DNA of 19,688 nt from CAVVEC01 sp963770485 (GTDB taxonomy: Bacteria; Acidobacteriota; Terriglobia; Terriglobales; Acidobacteriaceae): positions 1 to 19,688 of the forward strand of contig CAVYPX010000013.1 of NCBI GenBank assembly GCA_963770485.1, given 5' to 3'. A program made the position numbers and the translations under genes. A model generated the notes under the pieces. It was not told where the DNA came from and made no database searches. It saw only the letters and a program-made list of their open reading frames with translations. This document shows, piece after piece, positions 1 through 7,184 of this stretch (within the stretch, counting starts at the first letter, position 1; every line of letters begins with the position of its first letter).

Positions 1-209
1 CTCAAGGGCGTCATTGAATTCACTCCCGCGAATTCACGCCCGCGCGTTTCGCTCCGTCGACAAAAAGTACGCTCTGAGCTCCCACCTCTGGCGAAGAAGG
101 AATCAGCAGCAACCAACATGCTTTTGCCCAACAGGCAGATTTTCTCGGCGTACCAGCCGCGCACAAAATGTGACCTCCATCCATTACAATCTTTTGCCGA
201 GGGGGATTC

Positions 210-542
210 ATGGCAAATCTAGAGGGACTGGTGTCTCTGGTATCGGGCTTGAGAGCAGAAAGAGCCAATCTGGTGAACCGTCTGAAGCATGTGGACGCGG
301 CTTTGACAGTTCTCGGCAAGTTGAATGGCGGCGGTTCGTATACCAAGCCCCGGCGTACCCTGTCGGCTTCTGCTCGCAGGAGAATCAGCCTCGCGCAGAA
401 AGCGCGATGGGCGAGAAACGCGAACAGCCACGCGGGGAGCGTAAAACCGGCGCGCACGATGTCAGCAGCGGCGCGCCGGAAGATCGCGGCAGCTCAACGA
501 GCAAGGTGGGCGAGGTGGAAAGCGAAGAACAAAGCTGCATAG
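210..542 (+). CDS. Small basic protein with N-terminal helix and two NUMOD3-like repeats
   Basis: 110 aa, very rich in Arg, Lys and Ala. Residues 4-37 form a Leu/Val-rich helix that could be a short coiled coil for dimerisation. Two 20-residue repeats follow, at about 49-68 (RTLSASARRRISLAQKARWA) and 82-101 (RTMSAAARRKIAAAQRARWA). They resemble the NUMOD3 helix (S-x-x-x-R-x-K/R-I-x-x-A), a DNA-contacting motif known from homing endonucleases, but no nuclease domain is present. A nucleoid-associated or DNA-binding role is inferred. The ATG at 210 is chosen because GAGGGGG at 199-205 lies just upstream; a longer overlapping frame from 14 has no ribosome site. Lys/Arg-rich coding potential continues in another frame after the stop. 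No neighbour clarifies the role. Confidence 0.72.
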   Translation: MANLEGLVSLVSGLRAERANLVNRLKHVDAALTVLGKLNGGGSYTKPRRTLSASARRRISLAQKARWARNANSHAGSVKPARTMSAAARRKIAAAQRARWARWKAKNKAA

Positions 543-706
543 AGCAGAGAGCGCCCGCGCAACCGGCCTCTCGGAAGCGCGCCAGAAAAGGCACGAACGC
601 CCCGAAAAAGAAAGCCGCTTCGCGATTGCCGTTCAACCGGCGAGTTTCCGCGGACCACCGGGCACGGTAAGGCCACGATCATGCTGCTGCGCTCTTGCCA
701 TTGTGA

Positions 707-1942
707 CTACGGGGTCAGCTTCCATGCGGTTCCGGCGTTGCTGCCACCACCGTACACCGCAGTGCCGTAAAGATTGCCCTGCGCGTCGCGAATCAGGCCT
801 CCGGAGGGAGAAGAGCCGTCGGCTCCTCCAGTGAAGCTGTGCAGCACCGTCTCTTTGCCGTTCCGGTCCAGCTTGAAGACCGTGCCACAGCCGTAGCCGC
901 CATAGCATCCTGTCCCCCCGCCTAGCACGGTGACGCCATAGAAGTTGCCTTGCGCGTCTGGAATTACACCTGCGACGGGATCGGCTCCGTCCGATGCCCC
1001 GCCAGCAAAGCTGTGCAGCACGGTCTCTTTGCCGCTCTTGTCCAACTTCCATTCGACTCCTCCGTCGGAGGAACCGCACTGCTGGGTAGTACCATAGAGA
1101 CTGCCGGTTTCATCAAGAACCAGATTTCCGCTGGGATAACAGCCGTCCGCCGCTCCCCCAGCGAAATTGTGCAGCACGGTCTCTTTGCCGTTCGAATTCA
1201 GCATGTACACGACTCCGTAGTTGTAGGGACCGCCGTCCTGGGCGGTGCCATAAAGATTGCCCCTGCGGTCCATCACCACAGTTGTAAGGGCCGGATATGC
1301 CCCGTCAGAATTCCCGTTTACAAACTCGTGCAGCACGGTCAGGTTCCCGGTCCTGCTTAGCTTGAACACGGTTCCGAAGCCGTTACCACATTCGAAGGCA
1401 GTGCCGTAGAGCGTGCCTGACTTGTCCAGGAGCAAACTGCTGATGATCTCGCATCCGTCCGCCAGCCCCCGAAAGCCATACAACTCTGTCGCCTTGCCCA
1501 TGCGATTCAATTTAAACACCTCTCCGCCGTTGTGGGAGCCACCGATGTATGTAGTGCCGTAAAGGTTACCCGCGTTGTCCCGGATCAAACCGGCGTAGGG
1601 CCACGCCCCATCTGGCTGCCCAGAAAAGCTGTGCAGCAGAGTCTTATGGCCGTGCGAGTCCAGCTTGAACACCAGGCCGCATCCCGGTGAGCATGCACTA
1701 CTACGCCCGCCGAAATGGGTGTTGCCGTACAGATTGCCAGCGGCATCCCGGACTAAACTCGCGTAAGGATTTTGTCCGTCCACCCCTCCCTTAAACGAGT
1801 AGAGTATCTTGAAGGTTTGCGCTTGCGAGGATTGGATTGTAATTACTCCTGACAGCAGCGCGGCCACCAGCGTCAGCGCGGCGCTTACCGCTGCCGGAGA
1901 CAACCTCGAAATCAAGCTTCGATTCTGCTCTAAATTTGTCAT
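707..1942 (-). CDS. Secreted GloVer tandem-repeat protein (Gloeo/Verruco repeat)
   Basis: 411 aa from the ATG at 1942. A signal peptide is visible: a long hydrophobic stretch at 15-36 and a probable cleavage after SSQA (about residue 41). The mature protein is built of seven repeats of about 50 residues, each with a core such as GNLYGT-xx-GG followed by GTVFKLD-xx-GKETVLHSF. This is the Gloeo/Verruco (GloVer) tandem repeat known from secreted proteins of Acidobacteriota and Verrucomicrobia; its biochemical role is not established. Seven units would fit a closed seven-bladed propeller, which is inference. A GTG at 1948 is in frame, but GGGGAGG abuts it, while the spacing to the ATG at 1942 is normal (about 7 nt), so the ATG is preferred. 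A paralogue lies at 5467-6900. No C-terminal anchor or IPT/TIG domain is seen here. Confidence 0.9.
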   Translation of the reverse strand: MTNLEQNRSLISRLSPAAVSAALTLVAALLSGVITIQSSQAQTFKILYSFKGGVDGQNPYASLVRDAAGNLYGNTHFGGRSSACSPGCGLVFKLDSHGHKTLLHSFSGQPDGAWPYAGLIRDNAGNLYGTTYIGGSHNGGEVFKLNRMGKATELYGFRGLADGCEIISSLLLDKSGTLYGTAFECGNGFGTVFKLSRTGNLTVLHEFVNGNSDGAYPALTTVVMDRRGNLYGTAQDGGPYNYGVVYMLNSNGKETVLHNFAGGAADGCYPSGNLVLDETGSLYGTTQQCGSSDGGVEWKLDKSGKETVLHSFAGGASDGADPVAGVIPDAQGNFYGVTVLGGGTGCYGGYGCGTVFKLDRNGKETVLHSFTGGADGSSPSGGLIRDAQGNLYGTAVYGGGSNAGTAWKLTP

Positions 1943-2100
1943 GACCACCCTCCCCGCTTAACGCCAACCATCCTACCCCTCCGTCGCAATAGGGCAAAGA
2001 GACTTTCGACCCACCGGCAGCCAGCGTCTGTCCGGCGGCTTGGATCGCGGATGGGGTTGGTTAGGACTTCTTAGGGGGTGTCTTCCGTCTTGCCACGGTG

Positions 2101-2134
2101 TTCAAAAAACAAGGGAGAGCCGAAGCTCCCCCTT
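2101..2134 (-). terminator. Strong intrinsic terminator on the minus strand, no obvious gene upstream
   Basis: Read on the minus strand, a 10-bp stem (AAGGGGGAGC pairing with GCTCTCCCTT, one G-U pair) closes a UUCG tetraloop and runs directly into GTTTTTTG. This is a textbook rho-independent terminator. It points left, yet the sequence behind it (higher coordinates) is the plus-strand hydrolase gene. A transcript ending here would therefore be a short non-coding RNA from about 2135-2250 or an antisense RNA to the hydrolase. On the plus strand no U-tract follows, so it is not a plus-strand terminator. Confidence 0.75.
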
Positions 2135-2215
2135 CAATGAAGTGACAGAGGCGATATCATTTACATAGAGGTTTGCTGCCGCAAGAAAGTTGTCTGTCAG
2201 AGAAAGTAAACTGCC

Positions 2216-3115
2216 ATGAAAGGCGCAGTGGGAGCGGAAACCGGCCTGCCACAGACGTGCCCGATCGAAGCGCGCTGGATCACAATGGACGGCGCGCGCA
2301 TGCGCTATCTGCACGCCGGTTCGGGCTCGCCATTGCTCCTGATTCACGGACTGCTGGGCTACTCTTTTTCATGGCGGCGCGCGATCCCGGCTCTGGCGCA
2401 GCAGTCCGAGATCTATGCCGCCGAAGTTTATGCGATCGACATGCTGGGAGTGGGTTTCTCCGACCGGCCCGCCGGCATGGACTGTTCGTTGCGGGCAAGC
2501 GGCGAACGGTTGCTGCGCTTCATGGACAAAGCGGGTCTCCGCTCCTGCGACCTGCTGGGCTCCTCGCACGGTGGCGCCGCCGCTATGATGGCCGCCGCCC
2601 TGGAGCCAGATCGCGTTCGTCGTTTGATCCTGGTTTCCCCGGTCAATCCCTGGTCCGCCTATCGGAAACACTTGATCGCTCTTCTGCGTAGCCCGCTGCT
2701 GGCGCCAATCATTCTCGCTCTTGCCCCTCACCTGCAGATTCTCTACGGCGTTTATCTGCGCCGGCTCTATGGCGACACGCGCCGCATCCGGCCCGGAACT
2801 CTGGAGGGCTACATCGAACCATTGCGGTTGCCGGGTTCGTTCAAGTACCCGCTGGCTGTGCTGCGCTCGTGGAACCGGGATCTGCACGAACTGGAGTCGG
2901 TGTTGCCAAGAATCGCTCATATCCCAACTCTGCTGATCTGGGGCAGCCTGGATAGAGCGGTAGATCCGTCGTCAGCAGCGAGCTTGAAGCAGCAGTTCAG
3001 AAATTGCCGGCTCGTGATGCTCGAGGGCGTGGGGCACATGCCGTATGAGGAAGTGCCGGAAGAATTCAACCGCACTGTAGCCGAGTTTTTGGCACGAGAC
3101 CCGTTAACCAAGTAG
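2216..3115 (+). CDS. Alpha/beta-hydrolase fold protein
   Basis: 299 aa, usual length for single-domain alpha/beta hydrolases of the MhpC/haloperoxidase type. Visible landmarks in order: LLLIHGLLG (oxyanion HG at 44-45), nucleophile elbow G-S-S-H-G with Ser117, acid in WGSLDRAVDP (Asp246), and catalytic His274 in GVGHMPYEEVPEEF. A lid region rich in Leu/Pro lies at about 145-215. No signal peptide, so probably cytoplasmic. The substrate cannot be read from sequence; esterase, lactonase or C-C hydrolase are all possible. The start ATG has only a weak purine-rich stretch (AGAGAAAG) upstream. The next gene (DUF58) begins 86 bp downstream on the same strand, with no clear functional link. Confidence 0.9.
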   Translation: MKGAVGAETGLPQTCPIEARWITMDGARMRYLHAGSGSPLLLIHGLLGYSFSWRRAIPALAQQSEIYAAEVYAIDMLGVGFSDRPAGMDCSLRASGERLLRFMDKAGLRSCDLLGSSHGGAAAMMAAALEPDRVRRLILVSPVNPWSAYRKHLIALLRSPLLAPIILALAPHLQILYGVYLRRLYGDTRRIRPGTLEGYIEPLRLPGSFKYPLAVLRSWNRDLHELESVLPRIAHIPTLLIWGSLDRAVDPSSAASLKQQFRNCRLVMLEGVGHMPYEEVPEEFNRTVAEFLARDPLTK

Positions 3116-3201
3116 CTGCGAAAAAACTCGGATTTTGGGTGGCTGGCCCACCTTTACGGACACCACCGCATGCCGACCCGGATTGATACCGCAGCCACGC
3201 G

Positions 3202-4671
3202 GTGCTAACCTCGAAGCGAGAAACCCTGCCGGTGCACGCTCCCACGACCTCCGCTCGAATCGCGCCTCTCTCCCGCGTCCAGCGGCTTTCACATTTCCTG
3301 CACATCAACATTCCTGAAGTCTGGGTACGCTTCCTGCTGGCGATTGTTGGGCTGATTCTCGCTTTCGGAGCGGCGCTTTTTTCCACGGTTTCGCGGGAGT
3401 CCGGAAACCTGTGGGCCACCCTCATCCTGGCATCGCTGGCGCTCTTGCTGGCGGTGATTGTGGGACTGACCACGGTGCCCTATCTCGCCCGCCGCGTGGC
3501 CGTGGCCCGCATCCGCGACGCCTTCGATTATGACGTGACCCGGGTGGGAATCGTCTATGTTGTCGTCGTGCTGCTCATCGGAATTGCAGCCCTGAACACA
3601 GGCAACAATCTGCTCTATATCGTTGTGGCCGCCATGCTGGCCGCAATTCTGGTTTCCGGTTTTGCCTCCGCTCTGGTGTTGCGTGATCTGGAATTGGACG
3701 TCCACCTGCCCGAGCACGTCTTCGCAGGGCGAGCCATGCTGGGGAGAATCGTGTTGCGCAATCCCCGGCGCTGGCTGCCCTCGTTTTCCGTCAATGTCGT
3801 GCCGGTCAAAAAAGAGAAGGCTGCCAAGCACTGGCGATGGGCGCGCGCGACTTTTGCGCTGCCAGCCGGACGTCCGCCAGAGAAGCAGTGGATCAAGCTG
3901 CCGGACCGTAAGCTGAGCCGCGTCGGCGAAGGCCCAGCTCTGCCCAATATCTTTGACGGGTCGGCCTATTTCCCATACCTGCCCGCCGGCGGCGAACTCC
4001 GCGCTGATCTGGAACTGCGCTTCGATCGCCGCGGCCGCTACCAGCAGGAGACCTTTGGCTTAGCAACCCGTTTTCCTTTTGCATTCCTGACCAAGACCCG
4101 CCGCGTGCCTCTGCTTCGCGAAATCATTGTGTATCCTCCAGTGGAACCGGCGGATGAGTTCTTTGAGGTGCTGCCTCTGATCACGGGAGAGTTCGAAACT
4201 TTTGCCCGGGGGCGGGGCTACGACTTGTATCGCATCCGGGAATATATGCCCGAAGATTCAGCCCGTCACGTGGACTGGAAAGCGACGGCCAAGTCGGGCT
4301 CGCTCAAAGTGCGGGAATTCAGCCGTGAAGACGAGCGCAAGCTGCGCATCGTCTTCGACAATCCTGCCGGCGGGCTGGTTTCCGAGCAGGCTTACGAGGA
4401 CGCGGTGGCGCTGGCAGCGTCGTTAAGTTGGCACTTTGCGGAAGCGAATACGGAAATCTCCTTCCTCGCCCAGGGCTATGACGGAGATCCCGATATTTAT
4501 CACTTTCTCGGCTATCTGGCGGTCGTGGAACCTCAGCCCTTGCCATCTGTGATCGATCGGCTGCCGCTTTCCGACGACTACAACATTATTCTCACGGCGC
4601 GGCCGCGCGGCAGCATTCCCACGGTCCTCTGGGCCTGCTCTTACTTCGTGTTCATGGGCCAGAAAGACTAG
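3202..4671 (+). CDS. DUF58 membrane protein
   Basis: 489 aa from a GTG start; no ribosome site is evident and an in-frame GTG at 3232 is an alternative, so the start is uncertain. Four hydrophobic helices are visible at about 42-60, 71-93, 114-131 and 136-160. The C-terminal half carries the DUF58 signature at 337-372: GRGYDLYRIREYMPEDS, then HVDWKATAK and LKVREF. DUF58 proteins usually sit beside a MoxR-type AAA ATPase and a transglutaminase-like membrane protein and are thought to act in envelope-associated assembly; the family function is not settled. Neither partner is present here, which is unusual. The C-terminal part (380-489) resembles a von Willebrand A-like fold by position only. 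It follows the hydrolase by 86 bp. Confidence 0.88.
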   Translation: MLTSKRETLPVHAPTTSARIAPLSRVQRLSHFLHINIPEVWVRFLLAIVGLILAFGAALFSTVSRESGNLWATLILASLALLLAVIVGLTTVPYLARRVAVARIRDAFDYDVTRVGIVYVVVVLLIGIAALNTGNNLLYIVVAAMLAAILVSGFASALVLRDLELDVHLPEHVFAGRAMLGRIVLRNPRRWLPSFSVNVVPVKKEKAAKHWRWARATFALPAGRPPEKQWIKLPDRKLSRVGEGPALPNIFDGSAYFPYLPAGGELRADLELRFDRRGRYQQETFGLATRFPFAFLTKTRRVPLLREIIVYPPVEPADEFFEVLPLITGEFETFARGRGYDLYRIREYMPEDSARHVDWKATAKSGSLKVREFSREDERKLRIVFDNPAGGLVSEQAYEDAVALAASLSWHFAEANTEISFLAQGYDGDPDIYHFLGYLAVVEPQPLPSVIDRLPLSDDYNIILTARPRGSIPTVLWACSYFVFMGQKD

Positions 4672-4800
4672 ACCCGACCACCTCGTACAGAGTCCTGGCG
4701 CCTCCTTGCAGGATCGCTTAGGGGACGAAATCAGGTCCGATCCGGGAATTCCCCGCAAAAAATAGTATATTTACCTCTTCCCCAGAGTAGTATTTCGTCA

Positions 4801-4806
4801 TATACT
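4801..4806 (+). promoter_or_regulatory. Candidate -10 element for the CBS gene
   Basis: TATACT lies in a locally AT-rich stretch (4756-4810) upstream of the CBS gene. No good -35 is seen at 17 bp. The leader behind it contains an 11-bp tandem duplication of AGCGCAAATCG at 4836-4846 and 4847-4857, immediately before the GAGG ribosome site at 4857-4860. Confidence 0.35.
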
Positions 4807-4867
4807 CTCGCCCGCGTGTGTGTAAGTGAGGTTGGAGCGCAAATCGAGCGCAAATCGAGGATGACCT

Positions 4868-5299
4868 ATGCGTATTTACGATTTGATTAACAATCAGGAT
4901 ACCTACCATGCGGACGCCAATCACAGCGTGTTCGACGCCGCCCAAGCCATGGTAGCCCGCAACATCGGCGCCGTGCCGGTGCTGCGCGACGGCCTGCTGG
5001 TAGGCATCTTCTCCGAACGCGACCTGATGCGGCGGGTAGTGGCGGAAGGGCGCGATCCGCGAGTCACTCGGGTCGAGGAAGTCATGACCGAGGACCCGCT
5101 CACAGTAACTCCTAGCGAGAGCGTGGAAACTTGCATGCTCCTGATGCGGCGCCACGGCTTCCGCCATTTGCCGATCTGTGAAGGCGGGGAACTCCGCGGG
5201 GTCGTCTCCCTGCGGGATGTGCTCCTGCATGACCTCAGCGAAAAAGACCACGAAGTCCGGATGATGCGCGCCTACATCCAGGCCTCTCCGGAGGTGTGA
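4868..5299 (+). CDS. Two-CBS-domain protein
   Basis: 143 aa made of a tandem CBS pair (Bateman module). CBS1 spans about 7-60 (SVFDAAQAMVARNIGAVPVL, then GIFSERDLMRR) and CBS2 about 72-125 (VMTEDPLTVTPSESVETC, then GFRHLPICEGGELRGVVSLRD). Such stand-alone pairs bind adenine nucleotides such as AMP, ATP or SAM and act as sensors. The ligand-contacting Ser/Thr-x-x-Asp positions (SERD at 49-52; SLRD at 114-117) are kept. The start is supported by GAGG at 4857-4860, 7 nt upstream. The last 30 bases before and into the stop region (5268-5297) are repeated exactly at 6958-6987, on the far side of the following GloVer gene. The partner protein is unknown. Confidence 0.92.
   Translation: MRIYDLINNQDTYHADANHSVFDAAQAMVARNIGAVPVLRDGLLVGIFSERDLMRRVVAEGRDPRVTRVEEVMTEDPLTVTPSESVETCMLLMRRHGFRHLPICEGGELRGVVSLRDVLLHDLSEKDHEVRMMRAYIQASPEV
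5268..5297. repeat. Left copy of a 30-bp perfect direct repeat (3' end of the CBS gene)
   Basis: The 30 bases from GCGCCTACATCC to GGAGGTGT are identical to 6958-6987. This copy encodes the C-terminal residues AYIQASPEV of the CBS protein and is followed by TGA. Bases immediately outside (C5267, G5298) differ from the other copy, so the repeat borders are sharp. Confidence 0.95.
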
Positions 5300-5466
5300 C
5301 AGAAACCGCGCCAGCCTCCGCGCGCGTCGATTCAGGACGCTGCCTCCAGTCGGTAAAAGGGGGCTGAAACGGGCTGGATTAGTGGTATCCTTTGACACTG
5401 CTGTGAGGATTGGCTTTCGCTCCCCTCCCTTGTCCCCGGCCACATTCCCGAAGTGAGGTAACGGTC

Positions 5467-6900
5467 ATGCGACGGAAACCCTGCTTGAAAATGATCGTAG
5501 GTTTCGTGATTCTGACGACAGCTCTGGTGTCGGTATCTGGTGTCTGGGCTGTTGAAAGGAACCAGGGCAGTAACGACGGAAATGTGACGTTCACCGTGCT
5601 GTACAACTTTGACGGAGCAGAGCTGATATATCCCGCAGGACCGATTGTGGCGCAGGGTCGCGACGGCAGCCTCTACAGCACGACAGCTTATGGCGGAACA
5701 TACAACGACGGCGTGGTTTTCACGATTACCCCCGGCGGCAATGCGACGGTGCTGTACCAAGTCAATGCCTATAACGGTTCTAACGGCCTCACTTTAGGCA
5801 CCGAAGGAAACTTCTACGGCACAACGGTTTATGGTGGAAACGGGAGCGGCTATGGGACGTTGTTCAAAATTACGCCGAAGGGCAATCTGACAACGCTCTA
5901 CAACTTTTCGGGACAAAACTATGATGCCTACCCGCCTGCTCCACCGATCCAGGCAAGTGACGGTGATTTTTACGGGACGACGGCGGGGGACTTCAACGGA
6001 AACGGCGGCACAGTGTACAAGATGACTCCCTCCGGACACGAAACAACACTATTTAAGTTTGATCGCACTGATGGGGCGGCTCCCGCCGATCCGCTAATTC
6101 AAGGGACCGACGGTAATTTCTACGGCACGACCAGCGGAGGCGGAGCATCTGGTCGATGCGAGCAGTACGGATGCGGAACTGTGTTCAGGATCACGCCGAA
6201 GGGTGCATTTACTTTATTGCATAGCTTCCTTGTCAAGGATTTCGATGGATACTATCCATATGCTCCTGTGACTGAGAGCAACGACGGCAATTTTTACGGA
6301 ACCGTTACCCGCGGTGGCGCGTACGGCTACGGCATCGTATTCCGGATCACCCGCACCGGCAAGTACACGATTGTTCACAGCTTCGACCTCACTGATGGCG
6401 AAACACCATTTACCGGGCTTGTGCCGGCGACTGATGAGAATTTGTATGGTACAACTGAAGGGGGTGGCACGTCGAACGTTGGAACCATCTTTAGAATTAC
6501 ACCCAGCGGGGAGTTTTCCGTTGTTTACAATTTCGACAAAACAACGGGTGCATATCCATCGGCAGGCCTACTTCAACACACAAACGGGAAGTTGTATGGG
6601 TTCGCCGGACAGGGAGGCACGTACAATTACGGCACTTTCTTCAGCGTTGATCTGGGCGTGGGACCGTTTGTGAGCCTGGTCACGAGCGCGGGAAAAGTTG
6701 GGAAATCCATCGGTATACTAGGCCAAGGGCTCACTGGAGCGACCGGCGTTTCATTTAATGGGACGGCCGCAAAGTTCAAAGTTTCCTCCGACACCTACCT
6801 AACGGCCACCGTTCCTCCCGGCGCGACCACGGGGTTTGTTACAGTGACGACGCCAAGCGGAAATCTGAAAAGCAACAGGAGGTTCCAAGTGATACGGTGA
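5467..6900 (+). CDS. Secreted GloVer tandem-repeat protein with C-terminal IPT/TIG domain
   Basis: 477 aa. The ATG at 5467 is chosen over an in-frame TTG at 5410 because GAGG (5455-5458) lies 8 nt upstream and because the protein then begins with a clean signal peptide (MRRK, hydrophobic 9-24, likely cleavage after VWA at 28). Seven GloVer repeats follow, with cores such as NFYGTTVYGG followed by GTLFKITPKGNLTTLYNFSG. The last 78 residues (400-477) form an IPT/TIG Ig-like domain (SIGILGQGLTGATGVSFNG, then TATVPPGATTGFVTVTTPSG), a common adhesion or carbohydrate-facing module in secreted proteins. Base composition looks visibly more AT-rich than neighbouring genes. The gene lies between two 30-bp direct repeats, suggesting insertion. 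Role: extracellular or cell-surface; substrate unknown. Confidence 0.9.
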   Translation: MRRKPCLKMIVGFVILTTALVSVSGVWAVERNQGSNDGNVTFTVLYNFDGAELIYPAGPIVAQGRDGSLYSTTAYGGTYNDGVVFTITPGGNATVLYQVNAYNGSNGLTLGTEGNFYGTTVYGGNGSGYGTLFKITPKGNLTTLYNFSGQNYDAYPPAPPIQASDGDFYGTTAGDFNGNGGTVYKMTPSGHETTLFKFDRTDGAAPADPLIQGTDGNFYGTTSGGGASGRCEQYGCGTVFRITPKGAFTLLHSFLVKDFDGYYPYAPVTESNDGNFYGTVTRGGAYGYGIVFRITRTGKYTIVHSFDLTDGETPFTGLVPATDENLYGTTEGGGTSNVGTIFRITPSGEFSVVYNFDKTTGAYPSAGLLQHTNGKLYGFAGQGGTYNYGTFFSVDLGVGPFVSLVTSAGKVGKSIGILGQGLTGATGVSFNGTAAKFKVSSDTYLTATVPPGATTGFVTVTTPSGNLKSNRRFQVIR

Positions 6901-6919
6901 GTGGGTCGCGCAAGAAAAG

Positions 6920-6949
6920 ACGGGAGGAGAGAAGATTCCCCTCCCCCGT
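6920..6949. terminator. GC-rich hairpin just after the GloVer gene
   Basis: ACGGG(AGG) at 6920-6927 can pair with (CCT)CC-CCCGT at 6940-6949, with a small bulge. It lies 20 bp after the GloVer stop and inside the right edge of the presumed cassette. There is no U-tract, so termination is only a possibility. Confidence 0.35.
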
Positions 6950-6957
6950 ATTAGCGA

Positions 6958-6987
6958 GCGCCTACATCCAGGCCTCTCCGGAGGTGT
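6958..6987. repeat. Right copy of the 30-bp direct repeat (detached CBS 3' end)
   Basis: Identical to 5268-5297. In the CBS reading frame it encodes the same AYIQASPEV tail and is followed at once by a TAA stop, instead of TGA in the left copy. It has no gene body in front of it, so it is a leftover 3' fragment of the CBS gene. Confidence 0.95.
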
Positions 6988-7002
6988 AAGCTGACAAACG
7001 GC

Positions 7003-7086
7003 TTTTCCCCGCCGTCCCGTAACGGGAAAACCGGGGCTGGGTAACCCCCTTTAGTAACCAGCAGGCAGTGCTGCCGCCCGGTTTTT
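7003..7086 (+). other. Structured leader or terminator region with possible three-way junction
   Basis: AAAACCGGG (7027-7035) pairs perfectly over 9 bp with CCCGGTTTT (7077-7085). Inside, GCTGG (7036-7040) pairs with CCAGC (7058-7062) and GGCA (7064-7067) pairs with TGCC (7072-7075), which gives a compact three-way junction. The 3' arm ends in TTTTTG, as in an intrinsic terminator. A competing hairpin, TTTTCCC (7003-7009) with GGGAAAA (7024-7030), would use the same A-tract, so the two folds exclude each other. It could be a terminator for the upstream genes, or an attenuator ahead of the 7-TM gene at 7245. It does not match a riboswitch class that I recognise. Confidence 0.5.
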
Positions 7087-7140
7087 GTCCAATATCTGGA
7101 ATCCATCCCATTCTCCAGGAATAGTTTAGAGCCATTTCGG

Positions 7141-7163
7141 GGTAACTGTTACCTCTGGTTACC
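7141..7163. promoter_or_regulatory. Candidate operator: GGTAAC-T-GTTACC palindrome plus GTTACC direct repeat
   Basis: GGTAACTGTTACC at 7141-7153 is a perfect 6-bp inverted repeat around one base. A further GTTACC at 7158-7163 gives a direct repeat with 10-bp (one helical turn) period to the one at 7148-7153. This arrangement is typical of a regulator binding site. It lies about 80-100 bp upstream of the 7-TM gene. Confidence 0.45.
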
Positions 7164-7184
7164 TTCGTCCATTGACCTCCGAGC

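Noticed and set aside
14..670. 218-aa open frame on the plus strand
   Set aside because: No ribosome site and low-complexity Arg/Ser/Gly composition; it overlaps the 110-aa gene, which has a strong ribosome site and repeated motifs. Only its Lys/Arg-rich end is mentioned as a possible frameshift trace.
2102..2347. 81-aa open frame on the minus strand ending at the orphan terminator
   Set aside because: Tempting because the stop is within the terminator region, but the sequence is not protein-like, it overlaps the hydrolase N-terminus, and part of it would be the terminator stem. A non-coding RNA is more likely.
3138..3152. Terminator after the hydrolase gene (GGTGG-CTGGC-CCACC)
   Set aside because: Only a 5-bp stem with a weak TTTA tail; too poor to call.
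5392..5397. TTGACA as a -35 box for the GloVer gene
   Set aside because: The hexamer is perfect but nothing like a -10 lies 16-18 bp downstream.
4718..5443. 241-aa open frame on the minus strand
   Set aside because: Antisense to the CBS gene, whose domains are unmistakable.
7003..7087. Known riboswitch (cyclic di-GMP, cobalamin, TPP, fluoride)
   Set aside because: A three-way junction is suggested, but the conserved core words of these classes are absent.
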